Notes under the pieces: model-generated
Databases searched by the model: none
What the model saw: the letters and a program-made list of their open reading frames with translations, nothing else
Told to the model about the DNA's origin: nothing
NCBI GenBank assembly: GCA_947646735.1
Contig: CANTFK010000878.1
Location: 1-64,000 of the forward strand
Source: Peronospora farinosa
Lineage: Eukaryota > Oomycota > Peronosporomycetes > Peronosporales > Peronosporaceae
Direction: 5' to 3'
Length of the DNA stretch: 64,000 nt
Part shown: positions 44,228 to 54,699 of the stretch, piece after piece
How positions within the stretch are numbered: the first letter of the stretch is position 1
How the letters are laid out: every line of letters begins with the position of its first letter
Program-made: the position numbers and the translations under genes

Positions 44228-45434
44228 ATGACGCCTCCTGGCAGTGAGTCACAGACTCTTCGGGACCTCATTGAAGACAACCTTGACGAAGCGGTTGATT
44301 ACGAAAGTGACACCATCTTTGTGGGACCCTATGGGTCCCCTTTAGCCACCCTCACGGGCGAAGATGACACTAGTCATGCACCGAATCTGTTCCCTGAACG
44401 TGGTGCTGTAGATGCGCTAACAGCGTTACGTGACCCGCCTGACGTATCATCAACGGTAACAGTTACCGACCCACTCGACGAGCGGCAACAGCAGACCATC
44501 GACCAAGAGGAAGGCGCCAAGCGCCGGACGAAGAATATGGTGAGACTTCAGGACCACCGACATTACAGGTTCAAGCACGGTGGAAGAACGCCCAAAGGAG
44601 GCATCTGGGCATTCCCTTTCTGGATGGGCCATTGGGCCTGAGGCAATTTCACCCGAGGATGTCGCAACGCGAACGGCCCTTCGACAACGATATCTGGAAG
44701 TCCACATTACTACGCAAAGCCAATACTTGGCACGCCTTAACAGGCAAGTGCGCGGTACGCCAGTTCCTCCCATAAAGGGTGTTCCCATCCTTCTTTTCGC
44801 GGGGGAAACCGAGGAAGAAGAAGACACGGCTATTCGCTGCTGGGCGCATTATGCGCGACTTTTAAGCAGCATGTGGGCCCTACGGGCAAGTGCCGATGTG
44901 GTAGATGTTCGACTTGAACGGAAAATGCGTTGCGATTACGCTTAGCTGAAAGCTCAGGGAAAATTGAAATCCCAACGAGCGCATTATGCGTCTGCTACCC
45001 ATCTCTCCAACGTTTCCGCTACACCTGTAGCCGCGAGTTCACGACAGGCCGAGGCCGCTAACTCACCTACCCCCACCACTACTGGTGAGAAGCGTCACCG
45101 TCAACAGGTTGGCCCTGCGCACGACGCTCGAAAATGTCCACGGCGTATGGGCAATCCTGCCGAAGGGGAATCTCAAACTCCCATGAGTTCCACGGCTCGG
45201 GAATACCCCGCCGCTTTACCAGATACTGGTTTGGACCATGGCGGCGACGCTTCTGCAGTAGACGCTCCACATGGAACTGAAGGTTCCCCTGCCCATCGAG
45301 CAAAGCTGGAGGAGGCCGGTGTATCGGCACAAGCTCATGCCGAGATTCTTCAAGAGGTGCGTTCTCTCCGTGCGGATGTGCAGTTGATGAGCTCCCGTCT
45401 TGAGTCACTGGAAGAGACCCGAACCCGAGTTTAG
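44228..45434 (+). pseudogene. RA antisense ORF (opposite to pol)
   Basis: It begins with ATG at 44,228, about 115 bp inside the 3' LTR, and runs against the element. The first part (to 44,641) is acidic (TPPGSESQTLRDLIEDNLDE). After one frame change near 44,600 comes a charged block with FAGETEEEED at 44,796-44,825 followed by CWAHYARLLSSMW. After one TAG (44,943-44,945) come a Ser/Thr-rich segment and a C-terminal coiled coil (HAEILQEVRSLRADVQLMSS, near 45,335-45,395). The last ~350 bp lie opposite the chromodomain. A diverged copy at 9.27-10.39 kb keeps the same protein blocks. About 400 residues if the breaks are ignored; function unknown. Confidence 0.7.
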
Positions 45435-45651
45435 GGTCAGCTTGACCTGTTAGTGCAGATGATTTCACCCGTGACAATGCCGATGAACTCGGCGCGAGTG
45501 CCTTAGCGTCTATCTGGGACGGATCCCTATATGGTTTGAGCATGCCAACATAGAACACAGGATGTGTACGCAATTTGCGCGGCAAGTTAAGCGTATACGT
45601 TGTGCCTTTCTTGGCAATGACCTTAAAGGGTCCGATAGAGGGCGGGCGCAC
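45079..45651 (-). pseudogene. RA integrase C-terminus and chromodomain
   Basis: A 190-residue open stretch: PPSIGPFKVIAKKGTTYTLN, HPVFYVGMLKPYRDPS, a linker, then PPALLDGQGNLQFHVERLLQK...YLVKRRGIPEPWNSWEF, a chromodomain (usual core VKWKGY...TWEP changed to VKRRGIPEPWNSWEF). It overlaps the antisense ORF on the other strand. Confidence 0.85.
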
Positions 45652-45751
45652 AATCGTCTAAACGACAGCAGATACTACATTGGTAGGTAGATTTTTAGCA
45701 TTTTAGTAATACTTGGTCTCCGACCTCATAATTATTAATACAACTTCTGCC

Positions 45752-46388
45752 TTAAGCATCTGCATATTCTTTTTGTTTATCTTGACTATCAGCCATTGCA
45801 TCTTGCACATGTCGTAAGACATTTAGTCGCGTTGCGAGAAACGCATTTACCTGTTTCTTAACAGTATTAGGGCTGACATCAGCAAGCCGATCGGCAACCT
45901 CTCTCCCACCAAGCCCTGAACCACTCGGTGGTAGCGTTAACGGAACGCGTGTGTGTGTGATACCATTCACATAGAACGGAGTGTAGCCGGTAGAGGCGTG
46001 CATGGAATTATTGAGTGCAAACTCAACTACAGGGAGCATAGAGCTCCATCGCTTAGGCGTTTCAACACAAACACTGCGGAGGATATCTTTAACAACGCGA
46101 TACGCGTTCGATTTGACCATCGGTCTGCGGATGATCCGCTGTGGACATGTCCAATCGGGTGCCCAGCACCTGGAAGAGGATTTCCAAAATTTACTCGTAA
46201 AACGAGGATCACGATCAGAAACAATTGCCACTGGCAAGCCATGTTGGCGAAACACACGATCGATAAACAGCTCCGCTGTACCTTCACCATCGATCGAATC
46301 TGGCACAGCCGCTAAGTGAGCCATCTTGCTCAAGCGGTCAACAAAGACCACAATACCTGTGTTGCCTTGCGAATCTTTCGGTACACCT
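45752..46388 (-). pseudogene. RA integrase core
   Basis: From the inversion breakpoint the minus strand reads PKDSQGNTGIVVFVDRLSKMAHLAAV, HGLPVAIVSDRDPRFTS, a shifted DGQTER region, VVEFALNNSMHASTGYTPFYVNG, and the C-terminal helix (LATRLNVLRHVQDAMADSQDKQ). The core start (SMDFVFGL) lies 2.1 kb away at 48.5 kb on the plus strand. Confidence 0.87.
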
Positions 46389-46389
46389 G

Positions 46390-48515
46390 TTCAACGGAGT
46401 GACAGGTGATGTAGATGGTGAAGTTGACATTGAGGCCTTCCCATTATTAAATGCTGTTAGCTAGACGAAATGTCTGTGGATGAATTTCATCAAGCTTTAA
46501 TGGCTGGTGCTCTATCCGATATGGTGTTCATTCGATCTAACCTCGAGCTGAACTCATCCTCGCTTTTCAATGAGACAGTCCTCGAAGATACAAAGGCGGC
46601 ACTAAGTGCACGTAGTGGGGCATCTATCCTAAAGAAACCTTCAGATCCCTACTATCCTTTAGCTAAGGAATTCCAGGACGTGGTGTGTCACGATCCACCG
46701 TCGGTTCTACCACCTGATAGGGGTGTACGTCATGAAATTGACTGGTTCCCGGAACCAAATACTGTGTAACACGGAAGTGGCCTCTACCAAAAGAACAGTG
46801 TGACGTCATTGACGAGTTCTTTCGTGCAAGGCACGAGGCGGGCATGGTGCGCGAGAGTAAATCTCCGCACCTGACACCCACTTTCTGTGTTAAGAAACCA
46901 AATGGTAAATGGCGTATCGTTCATGCTTATAATAAGCTCAATGCGGCCACTATACCTGCACAGACACCGATACCTAGAAAGGATGTTCTTCAGAACAATA
47001 TGGTCGGTTGTACCATGTGCATTGCGCTCGACTTAGTCGATGGATATTACCAACTGCTCATGCGGGCTAGCGATATTCCGCTTACTGCTGTTATTACTCC
47101 GAGAGGTATGCTCTGGGAGTGATTGGTGATGCCCCAGAGGCTATCTAATGCTCCGGCTACGTTTAACCGTTTGGTGACGCAATTGTTTTGACCCCATTGA
47201 AGTTATGCACAGACATACTATGATGACATTTTTGTTCATTGTCGAGCTGAACAAGGGCGGTCAGATATTGAGAACCATATTGTTCATTTACGAGCAGTGC
47301 TCGAGTGCATGCGCACTAATAAATTATATGCTAATGCATCTAAGTGCATCTTCGGGGCCGAAGAGATTATCTTTCTAGGGTGCTTCATTGGAAAACGAGG
47401 CCTAAGAGCGGATCCCGCCAAGGTCAAAGCCATAGTTGAGGGGACCGTTCCACAGTCCCAGAAGGACTTGCGTAAATGGTTTGGCCTTACCAATTACTTA
47501 CACAAGTATAGCGAGAATTACGCTGATATGGCTAGGCCGTTATCCAATCTCCTTAAAAGGATGTAGAATGGTGTTGGCATGCCGAACATGAGGACGATTC
47601 CTCAAGCGGTTAAGGCTAGCCTTCTTCATGCTCCTGTTTTGGCTTTGCCAGATCCTGATCGACCGTTTAGTGTCGTCTGTGACGCATCGGATTTTGCCAT
47701 TGGAAGCGCTCAGTTACAAACAGATGATGAAGGCCGTGAGCGTGTAGTCGCTTTTGATCTCGCCAGCTGAAAGCTGCAGAGAAGAACTATCCAGTTCATG
47801 ACAAAGATCTATTGGTCATGAAGTATGATCTGGTCAAATTCAGAGTTCATCTGCTGGGCTCAAAGCCTTTTGTTATCTAAACCGATCATGCGTCTTTACG
47901 CACTGCGGCTCAGTCGCCGCATCTCTCGCAGAGAATGTCCAGATGGCTGTCATTCTTTGCCGGGTAAGCAAAATGCTGTGGCTGATGAGTTGTCACGCAG
48001 ACCTGACTATGAGCTTGCTCATGTTACGACGTTGTCGTCTTCAATCACCGATCTCATTCGTACAGCGTACGCTAAAGACGATCATTGTGTAGCGTTGCTC
48101 ATTGCTCTTGGCAGTGATGATTATAAAGACTCGGACATTAAATTGTCGGCACGATTACGTGCGAACCTTCATCGATATTCCATCGATCAGGTGCTGTTGT
48201 ACTATCGTACAGATGTGGCGGATACACCGCGTATTGTGGTTCCTCATGATGAGGACATAAAGTATCGTATCCTCTATGAGGTACATGACACCGCCATCGG
48301 TGGTCATTTGGGTCGTGAAAAGACCTATGGGGCAGTATGCCAACGTTATTGGTGGCCCAAACTGTATAAATCGGTGAGCACATATGTGCGTACGTGTGAA
48401 ACGTGTCAACGGGTGAAACCCTCGCCCCATTCGGCAGCGCCGCTGGCTAGTTTGCCTATTCCCACAGGGTGCTGGGAGTCCATTAGTATGGATTTTGTAT
48501 TTGGACTACAACTGG
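46390..48515 (+). pseudogene. Inverted RA segment: RT, RNase H, integrase zinc finger
   Basis: It is plus-oriented inside a minus element. [15 protein letters not shown] (RT-proximal linker) leads to [45 protein letters not shown] and a broken palm with YYDD near 47,218. Next come ADPAKVKAIVEGTVPQSQKD and RNase H (FSVVCDASDFAIGSA, shifted after). The integrase zinc finger (HDTAIGGHLGREKT...CETCQRVKP) and SMDFVFGLQ end at the right breakpoint. Several stops occur (46,768; 47,121; 47,566; 47,768; 47,879). Confidence 0.88.
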
Positions 48516-48527
48516 TCACTGACATTA

Positions 48528-49330
48528 CTACGCGATAAAACAGACGCTTTGCGTCTCGCAGCTGCCATCTGACGACGCTGCCGTCTCTGACGAGACCGTA
48601 CTCTTCCAAGTACTTGGGATATTATCATCCCCAAGGTCAACAAACCCCTTGTCATTCACCTGCCCTATGCGAGGGCCGATGTCATTACCGACATCCAGTG
48701 GGTCACTAGTTACAGTGACTTCACTAACAAGGTCATCGACCTTCACTTGCTCTATACGAGAGCCGATGTCATTCTCGACATCCAGTGTCTCAATATTACT
48801 TTGAGTATCACTCAACGGAATACGTGCCGTTCCACTAAGTGTCACTGAGCTCTGCTCGACACTATTATTGTTGACATCGGAGTTTATCAACTCAGACACT
48901 CCAAAGTCCAGCACAATAACTGAATCAGCTAATGGCTCGCGCCAATTGCACTTTTGTTTCCTAGTGAAGGTGGGTTCATGACTCTCCAAAGTTTCGCTAG
49001 GAACATTGCGCGTTGCGCCTAAAGTTTTGGATCTCCAATCGTTCCACGGCTCATGGCGTTCCAGCCAGGCCATACCGAGAATGAGATCATATCTCGAGTC
49101 CAAATCTAGGACAAGACAGCGTTCAACGCTATTGAAGTCTAAGAACTTCACACCTAAGTTCAACGGAACTTTAGGAACGGTGACACGTACACTCGTGGCG
49201 AGACGCACGGTTATACTATCACCCTCTTGCACTTCTAGCGCCTCAGCATATAGCTGACTCCCTTCAAGGGAACGACGTCGGACATAATTACCTGACGCCC
49301 CTGAGTCAATTAAAATTGACCATGGTCTCT
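48528..49330 (-). pseudogene. RA protease region
   Basis: The minus strand contains a retropepsin: LIDSGASGNYVRRR equivalent near 49,310-49,270 (one base lost just before it, near 49,325), VKFLDFNSVERCLVLDLD, DLILGMAWLERHEPW, then a repeat-like acidic linker (ENDIGSRIEQVKVDDLVSEV, GNDIGPRIGQVNDKG). The frame ends next to the inversion breakpoint. Confidence 0.85.
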
Positions 49331-49445
49331 CAAATCCTTAACGGTTGCCGACACAACCAACAAGCCTGGCTTGTAATCTTGTTCTATGGTAGCATCCACA
49401 GACCCACCTGGGGCTAAGCCCTGTTTATCTTTACCTCCTAAAGAT

Positions 49446-50475
49446 TCAACACAACTTAGTTCTTTCCCAGTAGAGCGCCTCGCGCCTACTGGGAGCTGAC
49501 GTTTTCCCCTGCGGTGCTCGCCTTTTGGCTAGGAGCAGGGTTTCGGCTCTGCCGATTTGAACTTTGCTTTCGCAACGGGCAACTAGAGCGGAGATGCCTA
49601 GTGCTTCCGCACATGTAACATCTACGGATGTTACCTTGCTGCTCAGCAGCTTAACGCTCAGCTTCTTCAGCATGGCTGAGGTCCATGGGTTCCGCCTTGT
49701 TAGAGGTATTTGATTGATACCAGGGCAGACCATATCGAGCAGATTTAATAATAAATACAGCGTTAAACGCTATTCTTACTGCCTCTTCGAAAGTCGAGGT
49801 ATGAACGCGGAAAAATTCCTTCCTGGCAACTCCAGTACAAAGTCCTTTCTTAGAAATGGTTACTCGGACTTCCTCTGCCAGAGGGTCCTGCTGCATAGCA
49901 ACAATGAGAGTTCTCAACTCTTGGACATAGTCCGACAATTCTTTCTTACCCTGTCGGGTAGCTAAGAAGCGTGAGCGCACACGATAAGCCTGATTAGGCG
50001 GTGCAAACACACAAGTTAATTCATTTCCCATGTGGGGAATGCAGCATTTACAGAGACATCGCTCGTTAGAGCCCACTCTCTAGCTCTTCCACCGAGCTTC
50101 GAAATGGCCAAGCCAACTCGTTGCTTATCTGATACAAGCATGGCGGCATCCATTGCCATTTCCATTTCTCGGATCCAGAGGAGAAGATTTTCACCCTCCT
50201 TCCCCTCGAAGGTCTTTACGTTTAAGACAAGTGGGCGATCCTTTGGCTGCATCGGGCAAAGGTACCAGAATGTACTGTGTAGGCGCAGCTGACGCTGCCT
50301 GTTCATGGACCTGACCGAGTAGCGTTGCTTCATAACGCATAAAGGCCTCAAGACGAGCATTTAGAACCTCGGGGCCTTGCGCCAAAAGGGCCTTGATTTG
50401 ATCGGGCCCGACGAACGCCGATAGTTTATCTAAGGCAAGTCGTTGTGCCTCAGAGAGGTGATTTTGATTCTCCAT
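49446..50475 (-). pseudogene. RA gag, frameshifted
   Basis: ATG at 50,475 ([21 protein letters not shown]). The capsid-like domain ([56 protein letters not shown]) is broken near 50,260 and 50,035. After AEEAER an in-frame TAA precedes the zinc knuckle CYMCGSTRHLRSSC, as also in the copy at 62.4 kb. About 49,330-49,446 is the gag-protease linker. Confidence 0.85.
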
Positions 50476-50535
50476 CCTCACAGAGGGCCAGTCTTTAAAT
50501 ACTCAGGTGTAGGATTGACTACAAGTGCTACCAAG

Positions 50536-51171
50536 TGTAGCGGAGCTGCACAGCTCTTCATCCAGAGGAAGACTTTCGGCTGGAAGCCTCTTAGTTCTAG
50601 AGAACTAAATAGAGTTAAGGCTAAAAGCCACTTAGTTCTAAGGAACTAATTAAACGACTTAAAGTCACCCTGTTCTAAGGAAGTAGGAGAGACTTTTAGT
50701 CAGCAAGCAATAAGCTTAAGGTTCAGAGAACCAGCGCACAGAGCAAGAACAAGCTAGAAGCTTAAAGGTTCAGAGAACCAACGCACAAAGTGCACAAGAG
50801 AGCAAGTCAGAACGATTTGCGATCTTGAACTCAAAATGAGAACTGATTTTATTTATGCTTTAAGATTTTATGAATAATCCTACTCTAAGTACACTACACT
50901 AGATTAATTACTATAATAGTAATTATTATATGCAGACTTTGCTATTGGACGACGTATCGTCTAAACATCTGTGTATGATGTACTTAGTACAGCGTTATCG
51001 ATTTATCGAATCCTAATCGATAAGATACGGTATTACCGAATACCGTATCTTTAACGCTTATACTTAACACTTCTCTAAAGAGAAGTATCAAAATGCATTA
51101 TATGCAATACAAAGGGGAGTTCACCGTAAACTCTCGGAAAGACGCTACAACCGTCATGTAACCCCGTTACA
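50536..51171 (-). repeat. RA 5' LTR (636 bp)
   Basis: TGTAGCGGAG...TGTAACCCCGTTACA on the plus strand. Immediately inside (minus strand) is the primer-binding string CTTGGTAGCACTTGTAGTC. Confidence 0.93.
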
Positions 51172-51176
51172 AGTGT
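51172..51176. other. Target-site duplication AGTGT, right
   Basis: AGTGT directly follows the RA LTR terminus GTTACA and matches 43,471-43,475. Confidence 0.9.
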
Positions 51177-51330
51177 ACTCTGCTGACAACCTGACATTAG
51201 ATGTCGGCTTTGTCACAGATAAACTTAGCGACGGCTGCAAGTTATCGTGGCGCGTGCGCTTTTTGTTGGTCGGCATGAGCGCCATTGCAGGCGACCCATC
51301 AGACTTCCACGTTTCAATGACATCGTTTCT
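51177..51330 (-). pseudogene. RB' antisense ORF, N-terminal piece
   Basis: The minus-strand DNA aligns with the start of the RB antisense ORF at 18,989: shared AAACGTGG, CTGATGGGTCGCCTGCAA and AAGCGCACGCGCC. One base is missing near the start, shifting the frame. It is the continuation of the piece ending at 43,470. Confidence 0.75.
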
Positions 51331-51366
51331 TTATTCGATGTATAACAAAATTTAAAAATCGTCTGA

Positions 51367-51379
51367 AAGAGGGGGATGG
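51367..51379 (+). promoter_or_regulatory. RB' polypurine tract
   Basis: AAAGAGGGGGATGG directly before the LTR start TGTAACGGGC. Confidence 0.75.
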
Positions 51380-51973
51380 TGTAACGGGCTAAAATATCCG
51401 CGGTTCGTTAAGTATTCGATACTTAACGGGCAGGATTAAATGGGTACGGGGTGTCACTTGGGTGTGGCACATCAATGTGACCCACTTTCGTGAATGTGAT
51501 ATCCATGGATGGATTCATATTCAACGAGGATGACGCCAGTTGGGACTGGGTGTCATGGTGACGCTTCCAACACAGTCGTCACCTGCGAGCTTATATATAT
51601 TTGAAGCTCGCACGTAAGGATACGCTTTTGAAGAGACGCGTATTCAAATTTTGCAAAGTTAACCAATTAGTAGTTCAGCTTATATTATAGTTAAAATCTA
51701 TTGAATATAAGTCAGTCTAGAATTAAGTAACTATCGCTCACTGCGCACGAGAAGTTTGATAAGCTTCTGCGTGACGTAAGTGAGGTACTCCTTAGTTGTT
51801 CGTTGCGCGGACCGCTCCAAGCGGTCAGCAACAGATTGGTTCGGCACTTTAAGCGACCGACCAACACAACCACCACCGCACGCGGAGGTAGGACGGTATA
51901 ACCGTTTCCTCGCGCTGCTTGAAGGTGTTCCCGCGTAGTACGCGGCAACTTCTTTACGAAGCGCTCGTCTACA
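51380..51973 (+). repeat. RB-type 3' LTR, diverged (594 bp)
   Basis: TGTAACGGGCTAAAATATCC...CTCGTCTACA. It shares blocks with other RB LTRs (GTCACTTGGGTG, CGTGAATGTGATATCCAT, GAGAAG.TTGATAAGCTTCTGCGT) but is far more diverged from 37,073-37,679 than that LTR is from the left element. It belongs to a different RB subfamily. Confidence 0.85.
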
Positions 51974-53127
51974 GCTAGCATCGAGAGACATCCGATGTTT
52001 TTATTTGGAACAAGCCAAAAACAACACGATATACTGACATTGGGTTTGTGCAGCACTGCGAGCTCACATGCGCGAGTAAAAATGTTTAAAAAGCCCCACA
52101 GCATCGTTTTTGCAGTTACTTTTACAACACGTATTGCTGTATAGACAGATCTATATGTATGTATCTACGCATGTCTGTATATAAACGCGTTACGCGAGCC
52201 GTCTTGCCACCAAGGTGGCTCAACCTCCGCATGCGTCGAATTATCTCTCATTATCTACATTCTCTCTACTCTCGCCAGGGTCTATTAAGCGGCGCACGCT
52301 GTAAGCGTCGCGCTGAAGGCCATCCAGGCTGCACGATCATTTGCGCACAGGCAAAGGAGGTGCAAGTCGGGGGGCCAGTCGATGGCGGTGTCTCGCAGTA
52401 GGTTTCTTGCTTGGATCCATTGAATGTCTATCTTGTCAACAGGTCCTACCCAGAAGGGGGCTTGTTGCTTGCATTGGAAAAAAAAACATTTAAGCGGAGA
52501 TGCCGGGACTTCAGGACTTCGGGCGTGGCGGCGTACATCGTAGCGGCTTGACTGGCGGCTGAGAGCGGCCAGAGAGAGGTGAGTAGAGGGAGAGGACCGT
52601 CCAAAAACTGACGAATGCCGAGGAAGCAACCGTCCAAGGCCTTAGCTAGCATCAAGCTAGCTCAGGCCTTCCGGGAGGGCGTTACCCCAACCTGACCAGG
52701 AAGCTCTATAAGCATTTGCTTTAAATTAGACAATCTGTATGGAGGCGCTTCATCGACTTACTCACCTTTATCTGAAAATATGGGGCCCCGAGATGATCGA
52801 AAAAATTCTATTTACCTTAATTGTAATAAGGCACCATAAACTAAATTTATTAATGAAGATGAAAGTCATCGACGTAAAAAAGAGGGTGCTGAGATCTGAC
52901 CAATAGCAAATTTGGGGTGGGGTGATAGTTAGCAAAAGCGTGAGCAATAAACTACTATATTAAACTGACACCAAATATAGTACATGCACATGTAGGTGAT
53001 AATACTGTAAAATACTATTTCAAACATATATGATTCCTACCGTATTATATACAATCATGCGTGAAATATGAAAGTACTACATTGCAAGCTGTAAGCAATA
53101 TATTTCGCTACATATTGTAGAACGCCC
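51974..53127. other. Repeat-to-gene transition, no clear gene
   Basis: A pair of overlapping minus-strand frames at 52,655-52,285 shares a junction at a run of A (52,478-52,486). The second reads WVGPVDKIDIQWIQARNLLRD, IDWPPDLHLLCLCANDRAAW. It may be a decayed protein but I recognise no family. 52,700-53,100 is AT-rich and empty. Confidence 0.35.
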
Positions 53128-54339
53128 ATGAGAAAACGCACGCAGCCGGACGAGGTGTCTACAACAAATAAACGTAAGCAGACGAAAAAGACCTTTACAC
53201 AGCAGCGTGTGGGCAATTTTAGGAGGTACGCACCGCCTGACCATCTCGATGTCGTGTAACAAACTACCCACCCATTTCTTGCTATTTGACATAGTTATTA
53301 CACATATCGACTGGGTCAGAAACACCAGGGTGAACTAGAGGACGATCCGCGTCTTGCTGCGTTCGAGAAAAGATGGTTTGAAGGAAAGCGTGGACTTGAT
53401 ATTGGCTGCAATTCTGGGGAATTTACTATTACAATTGCCAAGCGATTGGCGCCAAGTTACCTACTGGGGGTGGATGTGGACCCGCAGCTTATTTCTCGAG
53501 CTAGAGGACATTTGAAGGACATTTTAAGACAGGAGCAAATTGAGAAGGCATATAGTGAGATTCCAGTAATCAAAACCACTAGTAAAGAGAGCAGAGATGG
53601 TATTGCCGAGCCTCCTGCAGATATAGATGGAGAAGCTGAGAGTGAAGGATTGCAGAAGACTACAAAGGCTATGACAAGTACAAAGACAAGTGATGGAGAT
53701 ACGTTTACCAAAGAAATGCCGCTGTCTTTCCGCCTATGGAAACCATCGATGCATAGTCAGGATACTGTTCCTCGAGCCATTGGTAAGGCTGCCGTTGGGT
53801 ACGTTATGTAAGATTTATACTACAGGGTGCAGCGGGTCCGTGTTTACTTATATGTTTGTGTTTCCTGGGCAGGTCTGCTTTTCCACTGAACGTGATCTTT
53901 AAGCGCGAAGACATTGTATCGGACGTGCATGCTGGTAAGGATTATGACTTCATCACGTGGTAAGCTTTGCATGATTGTCTGTGCTGTATGTGGGGGGGGA
54001 AACAATTTAACGATGGCCCATGTCTATAGCCTTAGCGTTACGAAATGGATCCACCTTTTCCATGGCGACGAAGGCGTCAAGAAGATGTTTGCTAAAATTT
54101 ACGAGCTGCTGATGCCTGGTGGCCGTCTCATTCTTGAGCCGCAGCCGTGGAAATCATACCACAAGCGGAAGTTCACGTCCGAAATCACTACAGCAAACTA
54201 CCCCAAGATTCAACTACGACCAAAAGACTTTCCGAAACATCTTGTAGATATCACTGGTTTTCGTAGCTGCGAGTTCCTAGAGATATGTCAGACATCTTCG
54301 AAAGGTTTCCGTCGGCCAGTCTACGTTGCCCAGAAATAA
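53128..54339 (+). CDS. Bin3/MePCE-type RNA methyltransferase
   Basis: Four exons: 53,128-53,225, 53,295-53,798, 53,873-53,959 and 54,030-54,339, joined in phase to 332 residues; all introns are GT-AG and 69-74 nt. Exon 2 holds the SAM-binding motif GLDIGCNSGEFT and LGVDVDPQLI. The following region is a charged insert typical in length for the family. Exons 3-4 carry ITCLSVTKWIHLFHGDEG, MPGGRLILEPQPWKSY and SSKGFRRPVYV, all diagnostic of the 7SK/U6 or miRNA gamma-phosphate methyltransferases (MePCE, BCDIN3D, Bin3). These cap the 5' phosphate of small RNAs using S-adenosylmethionine; the RNA target here is unknown. Convergent with the SmD3 gene. Confidence 0.92.
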
Positions 54340-54699
54340 GCTAATTGCAATAAAAAATGGGTTCTTCACGTGCAACCCAGCACACTCGTTTAATCACTTA
54401 CCGACTCGGTTGTCTTCGTGTATGCGTCTATTTATAAGACTCGTCCAAAGCTTGTCCTCCATGGGTTAAAATGTTAGGCAAGACGGCGAATTATCTGTCC
54501 TTTGCACGCAAGAAATTGCAGTAGTATTTCGTCCACGCCACTGGAAAGCTGCAACGTAGAGGTTCAGCGAGGCTTTTCCGAAGCCTCGAACCTTACTAGC
54601 GTGAAGTAGCTCTCAAAATCCACCCTTCCGTTCTTGAGCTAATAACCACAATGTGTCGAAATTAATACGCTGGCACGTCCGGTCCAGCCGCAATCAAGT

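Larger units (their letters stand above)
43476..51171 (-). mobile_element. RA: complete LTR element with internal inversion
   Basis: This 7,696-bp minus-strand element has two LTRs (636 and 638 bp) and a 5-bp duplication AGTGT. It is inserted in the antisense ORF of RB'. The order from its 5' end is LTR, gag, protease, [RT-RNase H-integrase zinc finger, present in the opposite orientation], integrase core, C-terminus and chromodomain, antisense ORF, purine tract, LTR. Removing the inversion (about 46.39-48.515 kb) restores the Gypsy order. Gag, protease and pol all contain stops or shifts, so it is not autonomous. Confidence 0.9.
37073..51973 (+). mobile_element. RB' element, plus strand, interrupted by RA
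   Basis: It has 5' LTR 37,073-37,679, a gag with a large 5' deletion, pol 38.0-42.7 kb with several stops, and an antisense ORF cut at 43,470 and resuming at 51,177. A purine tract and 3' LTR follow at 51,380-51,973. The 5' part is about 95 percent like the left RB. The part from about 42.2 kb on and the 3' LTR are much more diverged, so the element is mosaic. The flanks 37,068-37,072 (TAAGT) and 51,974-51,978 (GCTAG) differ. Confidence 0.85.

Noticed and set aside
44228..45434. Host gene captured in the repeat
   Set aside because: A diverged copy occurs at 9.27-10.39 kb in the same position and orientation relative to another RA chromodomain, so it belongs to the element.
46390..48515. Independent plus-strand Gypsy element
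   Set aside because: It has no LTRs or gag, and its ends complete exactly the protease and integrase core of the surrounding minus element, so an internal inversion explains it better.
52285..52655. Host gene of about 110 codons at the edge of the gene island
   Set aside because: Two frames meet at a run of A and no family is recognised; kept only as an unassigned region.
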